Assembly: GCA_029215795.1 (NCBI GenBank)
Contig: JARDYH010000003.1
Span: 174,914,382-174,978,381, forward strand
DNA length: 64,000 bases
Reading direction: 5' to 3'
Source of the DNA: Anniella stebbinsi
Lineage: Eukaryota > Chordata > Lepidosauria > Squamata > Anniellidae
Shown here: positions 11,251 through 23,200 of the stretch, piece after piece
Layout of the letters: every line of letters begins with the position of its first letter
How positions within the stretch are numbered: position 1 is the stretch's first letter
The notes under the pieces: generated by a model
Databases searched by the model: none
What the model was told of the DNA's origin: nothing
The model's input: the letters and a program-made list of their open reading frames with translations, nothing else
Translations under genes and position numbers: made by a program

Positions 11251-14200
11251 GTATATTTTAGAAACATGTGATGCTCATGTTTCAAGTAAGATCTAGTATC
11301 TGAACAATTTAGGACCTGTTTGCTCGACATGTCTTTTCCTGCTGCCACTGCAATTCCTGTTACGTGTGAATTGCAGTACAGGATTGCTGTGGATGTGTCA
11401 GCAGCACAAACCAAGGGAATTGCATATAAAAGGAAGGAAAATTCTCATTGGCACCAATCACTCAATATGTTTTTATGGAAATTTTACTGTGGAAACAAAT
11501 GGTTCATGTGTAGTTGGATTATCAGTATGGAACACCATGTCTATGTTTTCATTTTGAGTTAATAATATTAGCAGGATAGCCTGGTGTTTGCAGATTGGAA
11601 GCCTGTTAAGTCTAAGTATCCCAGATAGTGACCAAGCCTATTTTATTTTCAAAAGTTTGTGCATGGGTTGTTGTGAATGTGGCAGTGATTTGTCACGCTG
11701 TTGGAGAGACAAGCCAGAGTTTCTGGTTTGCACGTCACAACAAGCAACCCAGGAAAGCTATGCTTATAGTGGGAGTGATTGGACAATGTGTACTAGCGCA
11801 TCACTCATTCACAACAGCCCCCCTTTAAAAAAAACTTGGGTTGTTGTGATGTGCTGAGCCTGTGTGATGTTCAAGTGTAAGCATGCCCTATTGCAGGTTG
11901 GACTTTGTGTTTGACGTACTGATCATACCGTTGTCACTTTAACTAAGTAGTTTACAGAGCAATTTGGGTGTGTATTTAGGAATGTGTCTCAAATGATTAG
12001 TGGAAAGTGTGTTGAATGGACTGGTTAAACATGAATCAGAATGAGAGGAAATGATGAGCCTAAAATATGAAAGAAGTCATGAGCAAACCATTTAGCCTTC
12101 TCATGCTGTGCACATTTTGTTTTTCTAATGCCGTCTATAGCTTGCTGGTGTAAAAATACTGAAAATTGAGAGTTGGGTATAACTAGACTTGTCTGTGTCT
12201 GAGTAAAAAGTCTTGCCACTCAAACATGAAAACATCTCTGAATGAATTAATATATGATTTTTTAAAGCCTTGTATTTTCATATGCTTACATAAAAAATAG
12301 AAATTAGCTGTGTGACTTAGTGAGAAACTCTGAGAGCAACTGTAGGTGCATTATACAATTTAAGAGTGTCAGACTGTGACAAAAGTAATATATCCAAAGA
12401 ACACTGTGTGGAAGTAGATAGTCCTTTATCTCTGAATTGTTTTCTAAAAAACTGGACTGAAGAAAATTACTTGATATCCAGAGTATTAAAATCATGATAA
12501 CTATGTCAGCTGGAAAAACCTAGTGATGCAACAATATCATGCTTTACCATTATTGATGTCTCATCAATATTATGTTGCTAATGTGAACAGTTATATGAGT
12601 ATTTTAGAACTGTGCAATATTGGAGGCTTACAATATAAAGTCCAATATCGGGCTTATAAAATCCTAGTTGCCTTTGTAAATATACGATTCCCTCATTTTT
12701 CATTAAGTACAACTCAGAACAATTTGCTTAATGTAGTCAAGTCCATTAAATTATACAAAATTCATAATAAATGGTTGATGAAATTTGGCTTTTCACTAAC
12801 CTACTTTTATAAAAAAAAATCAGTGAAGTCATGAAATCATGAGTGTAGATGAAAATAATATAATTTACTTTTTTTTCAGATGGGTGGCTTATGAAAATCC
12901 TGACTTTACAGGAGAGCAGTACATCCTTGATAAAGGAATGTACCCCAGCTATGAGGCTTGGGGAGCTAGGAGTTGTAAAATATCTTCAATTCAACCCCTA
13001 ATTTTGGTAAGTAGGTATTTTCTTCTTTTTTTACTATTTGTTTTTTTTAATCAAGCTTGTATGTTTATCAGTATATCTTTGTACATTCTGGCATCATCTT
13101 TGTTCTTTATTTCTTTTTTCTCTCCCTACATTTTAGGACAACACTGGCGATCATATGGGGAAATTTAAGGTAAAACTTGCAGGATTTTACATAGCAAATA
13201 TAGAGTACAAGCTGAATCATCACTGTGATAACCTAAAGAAAAGACCGGATATGTGGAGAAGTTTCAGGGAGCATAGTTCACAAAGCAGTAACAGAACCTT
13301 GGGAGGCTTTAGGAGCAGAGAAAGAGACCACTGAAAAGCAGAGTGTTTATCTGAGCCCATCAAAGCCCCAGATGCCTAAGAGAAAGTGTGTATCTAATGT
13401 GTACATCCTAATCTGGAGGGGGGCAACTTGTAGCCCTCTAGATGTTTTGGCCTGTAACTCCCATCATCCCTCAACATTGGCTAGGTTGACTAGAGCTGAT
13501 AGGAGTTGTAGGCCAAAACATCTGGAGGGCCACAAATTGCCCACCATTGTCTTAGTCCTTCAAATGCAAAAACGTGTCCAGAAGATTTTAGGCTTGGACT
13601 TTAGCAACTCTGTAAAATAAGGAATTTTCAACCCCAGGCAACAACCTTCAGAGGATGGTTCTCTACACAATATTATCATGCAGACTTAGTGAACGTAAGG
13701 GGTGATAGTAAAAAAATGGTTTTGTTTGAACCTGAGGAGGCGAATGGGCAGGGGTCCATACATTTTGGCTGGCCTTAGTACTGAACCAACATGTGTGGTC
13801 GCCACCAATCCTGCCCAGTCAGTCCTCTGGCTCGAGGGATCAGCAGGGAGAGGTTGTGCCTGATATATACTGAGTTCCAAGGGCACTTGTAAGCAGGGAG
13901 GACTCAGCATTAGTGAAGGAATGAGCTACACCTTTCTCCTGGAGAAGGGCAGGAACCTCTGCACATCAGAGGTCTCGCTGCTTTCAAGTGCATTCAGTCA
14001 GCATTAGATCAAGTTGAGTCCTAGCCTGTTTTTCACTCTGTACTGGGGCAGGCCCTCTCCGTATTTAAAAAATTGGTTGTGAGTGCATTTGTGGAGCTCT
14101 AGTAATAAGGGATAACATAATCTTTTATCTTAGTACAAAGATACTTTCACTTCCAGATTGCAGATTCGTCTTAGAATCTATTTTAATTTTTTGGGAAATT

Positions 14201-17200
14201 TTGGCTTTTTATGCAATGCAATATAGTTTTAGTCTAGAATTTGTATACTTTTGGAAAAAATATTTGGTCATATATACGGTTGATAAAAGTGATATTAGAA
14301 TTATCTGTTCAATGGTTCAGTGTATTGTTTAGAGATGAATATGGTCTGCTTTATTTTAAAGGTTCAGTTATTTTCAGAGCCAGAGTTTCAGGGTAGCAGT
14401 CAAGTATTTGAGGAAGACAAATGTCAAATTGAGGAGACATTTCCTGTTAAGTCATCAAAAGTCTTATCTGGCAGGTAAGTACACAGTTGCGTCACTGAAC
14501 TTCACTCAGGAAACACAGTCGCTTATGAAAGCCAGCTTCTGAGTGTGGAAGAGATTTGGATCATCTGGGTCCCAGTGAATGGGCTGTATCATCATCTATA
14601 CTATCCAATAGCCGAAGCTCCCTGGGCGGTTTACAACTATTCATAAGACAATAAAATACAGCATCAAAAGTTAAATATCCAAAATTTAAAACAATTTAAA
14701 CAGCTAAAAACAGTATCAATGAAATACTAGACCTGTTTAAACGACTGCCATAAATGCCCCATTAGGTACCATTAAATGGACACATCTTTTGATGTTAATG
14801 CATACATACATCTGATCCAGTGGTGGTTGTATGTGACTAGGGCTAGACTGGGCATCATCTCTCTCCTTTTATAAAGTAAAAAGGACAAAGGTCAGACAAA
14901 GATAGGGATGCATTCAGAAATACGGTGGAAGTGATTTGAACACCCATTTTCTGCCTTGAGAACAAGTGCCTTAGAAATTAGTGGATGTATGTTCAGATGT
15001 TTGGTATATTGTATTATGAATTACTGATTCTTTTAAGAATATTGTTGCTGTCACCAGCTATCTTTAAGAAAGTGAAAATTGCTATACAAGGTCCAATCAA
15101 AACTATATCTGACCCAGCAATCTGTCAGCAAGACCTCAAGTTACACAGAGCTCCTGTTTAATCTGCAGTTATTTAAATTTTATCTCACATTCTCAGTTTC
15201 TTCTCTTCTTGCAGTTGGATTGCATACGATAAGGAAAATTTCTTTGGTAATCAATATGTGTTAGAAGAAGGAGCCTATCCTGATCTGTCTGCAATGGGTT
15301 GCCTATCGCAAACATGCTTGAAATCATTACAAGTTGTAAATATTGTAAGTTTCAAAAAAGAGTTGGGTGTAAAGCCGTTGTTGTTGTTGTTGTTGTTGTT
15401 GTTATTATTATTATTATTATTTATTTATTACACTTATATACCGCCCCATAGCCAAAGCTCTCTGGGCGGTTTACAAAAATTAAAAAGATTTAGCATTAAA
15501 AAGACAATATACAAAATTTTAAACCATAAACATAAAACAGCTGTCATTAAAACACTTTAAAACATTTTAACTGTTAAGCCTGGCCACAATGTCAATCAAA
15601 ACCTCAACTTGAGCTGTTAAAATGCCTGGGAGAAAAAAATGTTGAATGTGACTTATATTTGAACCAGTGTACTGAGGTATAAGGTTGTATAGCTAAGTCA
15701 AAGAAGCAAATGTGGAGATGAACCTCAAAAATATTCTGTAAAAAGTCTATTGGGCTGGGCGAGGCATAAATGTTGTAATCCTATGAAATTGACAGCCCTT
15801 TAGTGCTGATCAATTTGCATGGCTGTGGGTATTTTTACATAGTACAAAATGAGACCATTAATTTATGTAGGCAATTAGTATCCCACCCTTCATTACTGTT
15901 AGGGCAGCTAAAAATAATTGAAAGAATAAAACAATCATTAACTCCTTGCTAAACACAATCTTCTTTTTTAGGCTGATTTTGTGTTTCATGGAAGATAAGG
16001 CTGCAAGTTGTAATTTTTTTAATTGGAAGATTAAACAAACCTTCAAGCACAGGTTACAATCTGCCCCAGTTAATTAGTAGACTGGGAGCCAAAGTAAATA
16101 CTATACTCCATTGATTGAAGCCATTTTTCCCTCACCCAGCTCTCTCACGGTATTGGAATGGGGCTAGAAGACAAGTACAAGCAATGGAATTCAGCGACGT
16201 AAACTAGAGAGGGGAAATTTCCTTCTTTATTTAATATTTATTTTAAATATTTCTATGCTGCCTTTCAAGGCAAGAGTCTTCCCAGGGCAGCTGAAATGGT
16301 TTCATTCCCCTCAATCTCCATTCATACAAAAACATAAACCTAACTCCCTGCTTTGTGGGAACAGGGCAGAGTGATGAATAAATACCACTGGCCCTTTACA
16401 TCTAGTTGGTCTTGAGACTGAAGGGTACATCACCACACAGTTGTGCTCACCCTTTCTTATGCCTAATTTGATGGGGGGAACCCTAAAGCATGGCTTTATC
16501 TTCCAGTTTGTATCCAAATTTAGAGGATATTGAACACAATCCAGCTTAACTAAAGCACTTTCAAATCCCAATTATTTCAATGTTATAGAGCTAAGCATAT
16601 CTTTAGTTTTTCCATTAAAATAAATGGGACACAAAGTGTTTAACTCTGACTGGATTGTGTCCATTCTGTATTTCAAAATGGCACTGCCATGGGAAGGAAG
16701 AGGGAACAGAGAGCAAAGATGGTGGCAGAAAGATTGAAAAGGGAATGGCACATAATTTGGTTCTGGCCCTGCCCACCACTGACTTCACCTTTACACACTG
16801 CCAACATGTGGCCCTTCATATATCTATCATCCATGAAAGAATGCAAGCACTTGACAGGGGGGAAAAGCTGCCTATCCATGCTCTAGAAGTTTGTGTCCCT
16901 AGCCATTTCAGTCTCTATATCCACCAGTATTGATGTTTCTTATAGCTATATATGTATTTCTTCTATTCTGTAACTTTTTTGCTCCTATAGGATTTCTATC
17001 CCTAGCTCCAAATTCTTCTCTACGAACTGTGTGACACTTGTGAATCTAACCCTTAGAAGAAATGCCACGAGTCCTTTTTGAAACATGTAATATGAGAATA
17101 AGGAGCTTCTATATGTGATGAAACCCCCGTGATGTCTGCGAATCTGCACTGCGTCAGTTATATGATTCAGACGCAGATTCGTAGCTACTGCGGGGCTTTC

Positions 17201-20200
17201 CTACAGAGCTGCTCAGTAAAAATGTTGGGGACTTACCCCGACTTTTTCGGTGGGAGTGAGGTCACCCTGGCTCTTACACCATCTGACCTCACTCAGTGGC
17301 CAATCCGAGAGGGGACGGTTCTGGTGGAAGGCAACCTGCAATTGGTTGCCAGAAGCCAGGAAGAGGGCAGGGGGGTGGCTCCAGTACCCAGACGACTGAC
17401 AGAGTGGGGATTAACCGAAGCCACCTTGGATAAGCAAAACCCCAGGGTTTGGGAGGAACATGGCACCAACTCAGCCCCATGAAGACAGCCCCTAAGACTC
17501 ATGAATACACTATGACTTTGTTCATATCATGTCTACAATTGGTTCGGTAGGATAAGTATCTATTGTGAGAGGTTTAGACTGTTTGGAGAACTATAAACTG
17601 TCAATTTTTATTGGTAGCTCTTATACAGACAATAAACATATAAAGCATTATATATAAAATTCATGAGTACCAAGATTTTTGAGTTCCTTGTGTATAAAGA
17701 ATTACAGGCTTGCAATTCTGTAGCACACCTGTTTGTCCATATAGCTGTAGGGGAAGTTCTGCAATTAGAGCTGTTGCTGACTCATGAAAATGCCAGCCAA
17801 GAATGGAAGGTGTGGCTGTTAGTCATCACCTTGCTTCTACTTCCAGTTTTCATCCCACATTTGGAATAGCTTTTTCATGAGTAATGGCTGTTATTGTGGG
17901 CTTGCCATCCATCCAGTCCTGCACATAGAACTTATTTTTCATTTGTCTGAGAGTGGGAATGTATCATAGTGAAAAATTATTTAGCTTGAGCTGGTGACTG
18001 TGGTTTACCCACAGGGACTGAACCAACCTCCACAAAGGCTTCCATCGGGGAAATCGTTCAAATGACTAACTCAAAGAGCCAGTAGACTACATTTTTTTTT
18101 GCAAAGGGAATACACATAATGCTAATGAAAAAATATTTTTCTCAGAGCAGCATGAGAAAATATCAATACGAGTAGTGGCTCTCTGGAAGTTTTGGCCTAC
18201 AGTTCCTATAAGCCCTAGCCAGCATAGTTAATGCTGAAGGATTATGGGAGTTGTAGGCCAAAACATCTGGAGGGCTGCAAGTTGCCCTCCCCTGCTATAG
18301 TGCTCAAGAACAAGTTCATGAACAACTTGTAATCATCCAAAAAAAATAAATAAAAAAATAACTCTGATGTGATAGAAATAAATGAGATGTTTTTCTTTTA
18401 AAACAGGAGCTTTCTGAGCCACTCATAGTCCTTTTTGAAAAGGAAAACTTCAAGGGAAAGAAAATGGAATTTACTACAGAAATCTTAAATCTTCGGTTCC
18501 TTGGCTACAATCCTCATGTAGCTTCAGTAGAAATTTGTGGTGGCATGTAAGTTATCATTTCAACTTAGGGGGTTATCATTTGTAGAATGTAAGTAATGAT
18601 TAAGTGCATTTTATGAAATGTATGTTATTGTAGAAAAAAGATGTATTACTTCTGTTGTCTCTATGAAAATGTATAAACTTGCCTCTGTGACAGGCTCAAA
18701 ACAGACATTTCAGTCAGGAATTGAAGCTGAGAAATGGAGACTTGTCCAAAGTCACCCAATGAATCTAAATATTTGAACCTAGGTGTTTTAGGGTGTCTTA
18801 AAAACTGCAATGTAAGTTCAGATATAGCTTTATGCTTTCCATCTTTTTTAAAAAAAACAATTTACTGAGGGTGTTAGGCCTTGTGCACACAACATACTAA
18901 CCCTGTGTGGATTGTTGAACCGTGGGTTATTGTGTTTTCTGAAGGCAGCACTTTTTCCGCAGGGTTGCACTATGACTTGTTAACCACTCTGAACAACCCA
19001 ACTGAACAACCCAACAACAAGCCATAGGTTCTCAAGGTAGCTTGTTCGAGAAAAACTACACTGCATAGTTAACAAGCCACCCTATGGAAAACATACTGAG
19101 TTCAGACAACATGTTAACCCACTCTGTGGAAAGCATGCAGCATTGAGACAATATGATAACCCATGGTAGACTAGTGTACTGTGTGAACCCACAGTATATT
19201 TACTCACAGTTAAAGCTAACCAAAGTTTTATCCTGGTAAAAGTCCCAAACTTTATCCTGGTAAAAGTCCCAAACTATGATTTACTCTGCCAAGGTATGCC
19301 ATTTTCCCAGCGAGTATATAGAGAGAGATGCCAGCAAGATTTGCTTTTTACCTGCAGAGGCTAAAAGACGGGAAAAACTGTGGTATGCTCAATAATCAGT
19401 GGAACAGGGAGAGGGTATTTCCACCTGTCCTTTGCAGCTCCCATGCTATTTCCCCCATCTTCCAAATCTGCTATAGAGGGTTGGAAAATCCTCCAGAGCA
19501 GGCTTTGGAGAGATGCAGGGGGCTGTAGGAGGAAGGAGAGGAGGAACGAGCCCCCTTGAGTGACTGGAGTACAAATCAAGTCTGATTGTGTGCCACTGGA
19601 TTTTACCCGTAATGCTTAACGCAAGCCATGGTTTTCAAGCCCATTTCAAAGCCTGTCTTCATAGCATTGTTTGCATCTAATCCTTAACCAAGGTTTAGGT
19701 ATTCAGACATAAGACTTAGTAAGGTATTAATTCTGCAGCTGAAGATCCTCTGGAAATTAATGTCTGTGTATCAGTATATTACTGTACAAGCTTTGGAAGT
19801 CTGGAACAAAAGACAGGGTTGATGCCTTCTCTCCTTTAGTGGTTCTCCCCTACTTTTTATGAGCCCTTTTTAGTTATCAGTTATTATGATGGCTTTATTG
19901 CACCCAAATATACACATTATTTGATGCAATATGGCCACAAAGCTTCCAGCCTATGCATATTTATTTTGAAGCAAGTCTCAATGGTTTTCATGGTTTATAA
20001 TAACATACTTAATGATAATATACTGCTGAAGTAAAATATATAACCTTTTATACTGTATGCTATTGCTACAAATATTTTAAAGGGATTTTGTTTTTCTTTA
20101 ACCATATACATTATTTTATGGATCTAGTTAATAAAATATAGTTTGTTTCAGATGGATTATTTATGAACACAATAATTATAAAGGCCGTCAGATTTTATTG

Positions 20201-23200
20201 AAACCTAAAAAAATACCAAACTGGTATGAGTCAACTGGCTACCACAAAATAGGTTCTCTACGACCTTTACTGCAGGTAAGTGAGTACGGCCCACTCTGCG
20301 ATGTCAAGCATGTCTGAATCTTCTGTCATTCTACCTTCACTACTGCACTAGTCAGCTCTGCTCTTATTGAGTCTCCTTGTCTTAGTAATGTACAAGGGGA
20401 CCATTTTAATCATATCATAGAGTACAAACATGATGACCTTGCAAAGATGTCTAGATCTATGACATAAAGCTTTGAAATGGTGACTTGGATTGCGACACTC
20501 AATCCAATTCAAATTAACCATTCTGTCTCTTTAGAACAAAAAGTAGAATTATTTCTGAGTAGCTTAAAATGGACTAAATTGCTTCCCTAAGATTAGCATC
20601 GCTGAATTACATACTGTTTTAGAGGTACCCTTTATTCATTTCTAACACATACAGTGTCTTCTCTGAACTCTCAGAAGATCAGATATTCAATTACAGTTGA
20701 ATGGAAGGAAAATCAAGCAGAATAATCTGAACTTCAAGCATAGTGCTAATGCTCTTGACATTTCAAAATGATATAAGATCACTGGTAGAATACTTGGTAC
20801 TTAATGCTCATTAATATTATTGCAGTTGTCATTTTGAGGTGGTAGAAGTATCTTTTAATATTTAGATTGAAGGCTATGATCTCAGATGTCTTGCTAGCAA
20901 TTAGGTTTGTGAACCAGACTATTCAGAAGTAAGTAGTTTGAGGATGCTCTCTTAGACACAAGTCAAAATTCATTATCTTTATTCATTAATTTATTGCATT
21001 CCTATTCTGCCCAATAATCAGTGTTCTCTGGGCGAATTACAAACAGTTAAAAGACTAAAATGCCATAGAAACAGTTAAAATTATATACTACAATGTTGCT
21101 CTGTAGTAGCACCCACCATCTGGAAAACCCTCCCTCGTGCAGTGGGAGGAGGAAAATGTAACATCCTTTAAACGCCTCCTGAAAACACATCTTTTCACAC
21201 AGGCTTTCCCTGGGCTGTAACTGCTGCTGAGTTTATTTTGTATTTTAAACCTTTTAAAGCTGTATATGTCATGTTCATCTCTTACATTTTAGGGTTTTAA
21301 TTGTGAGCGATTATTGAGCAATATAAAAATGTAAAAAAAATGTTTAAAAGAATAAAATACAATGGAATACAAAACAACAAACAGCACAAATGCAAAAAAC
21401 AAAACAGTAAAATAGCCTTAAAAATCTACAACTAGGGAAAAAGAAAGGTCTTTGCGTGGCACTAAAAAGATAACACACGTAAGTGCCAGGGGAACCTCTT
21501 TGGGGAGTTCATTCTATAATTGGGGGGCACAGCTGAGAAGGCTCTTTCTCTTGTAGCCACCCATCTAGTTTTCTTTGGTGGGGACACATTGAGGAGAGCC
21601 TCTGAAGATGACCTTAGGTTCCGAGAAGGTACATATAGGAGGAGACATTCCTGGAGATACTCTGGTCCCAAGAACTTTAGGGCTTTCAAAGTCAATACGA
21701 ACACTTGCCAGTGCAGCTGATGTTGCACTGCTACCACATGATCATATTGGCCAGTCACAGCAGCTCTGTTTTATTTTTTATTTTATTCATTAAAACAGTT
21801 GTATCCCACCCTATATCATTGGGATCTCAGGGCTCCATACAGATAAAATCAAGCAGAATAAAACAATAAATAAGCTAAAACATATTAAAACATTAACAAG
21901 CTCAAACCAATAGAATATTTAAAAGCAATAAAAACAATTCAAACTGTGCAGCTTCAGGCACATTTAGCCCTCAAAGGTTTTGATAAAAAGCCACGTTTTA
22001 ACTTGGTGCTGAAACGAAGCCAGCATTGGCGCCAGTCAGGCCTCCGACTGGTGTTATATAGTCTTTACGTGACGTTCCGGTCAGCAATCTAGCTGCTGTA
22101 TTTTTCACTAGCTACAATGACCGAGGCCCCCTCCACAAGGATGCACTTTTGCGCCCGGTTCGGCGATTATGCGCATTATCGCGGAGGCGCATTTACTCCT
22201 AATCCCTCTGTACGGGAGGCGGCGAGAGACGGCGAAGCGCATTAATTGATGTCCAAAAAGCACTTTACAAGAAGTTAATGCGCATAATCGCTTGTTCACA
22301 CGGCGAAAATGCGCTTTAACGGCCGGAGCAAAATAAAAGTCGCTATTTAACGCGCATTCGATAATGCGCATAATCTGGGAGATAACGCGCCTCTATGCCC
22401 GTTTTGCGCTCCGCTGGTGTGGAGGTAAAATTTATAATGAGCCTTCAAAGAGCATTAAACCTCTCTTGTGGAGGTACCCCGAGTCTTCTTCAAGGGCAGC
22501 CCCATGTAGAGTGCATTCCAGTAGAGTAATCAGGAAGTTACCAGCACCTGCACTACTGTAGCTAGGTTGTCCCTGTCCAGGAAAGGCTGTAGCTGGCTGA
22601 TCAACTAAAGCTGGCCCCAAGTACTCCAGGCCACCTAGTCCACCTGGGCTTGCAGTGACAAGGGTGGATCTAGGAGTACTCCCAAGCTACACACCTACTC
22701 CTTCAGAGGAAGTGCAACCCCATCTAGGACAGGTCGCTTATCCAATTCCTGGACTCGGGAACACCGATCTACAGAGCTTCTGTCTTATCAGGATTCCGCT
22801 TCAGTTTATTGGCCCTCATCCAGCCCATTAAAGTCTCCAGGCACTGGTCCAGCACCTTCACCATCTCAGCTGACTCTGATGACAAGAAGTAGAGCTGAAT
22901 ACCATAAGCATACTGATGGCAACCAACCTCCAAACCCCTAACGACTTCATCCAAGAGCTTCATATAAATGTTAAACAGCATGGGGGATAGACTAGAGCTC
23001 TGTGGCACCTCATAGCTTAGTAGCCATGTGGTGGAACAGGAATTCCCCAGTACCACTCTCTGGAATCATACCTCTGAACCAACTGAAGTTTCTGAACCAT
23101 CTTCAAAGGTAGCCCCATATACAACTAGGGATGTCCATCGCACAAGAATCGGGCCCTTTATCACCATCTCGGTCCACATCGCTGAATAACCTCTCTGAGC

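Larger units (their letters stand above)
7240..12879 (+). other. CRYBG1: CRYBG1 long intron rich in repeats
   Basis: Holds a CpG-rich DNA element (7990-8365), a CR1-like 3' segment (9175-9485) with an adjoining GC-rich block to about 9920, a Sauria-type SINE (9957-10180), a second tRNA-derived SINE (10858-11047), two TC/CA microsatellites, and a DNA-element-like stretch at 11640-11880. Sequence from 11900 to 12879 shows nothing recognised. Confidence 0.85.
15345..18406 (+). other. CRYBG1: CRYBG1 intron with several repeats
   Basis: Contains a TTG/TTA microsatellite joined to a LINE-like tail (15377-15560), another tail near 16220-16290, a CpG-rich DNA element (17115-17495) and a palindromic element (18174-18292). 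Confidence 0.8.
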
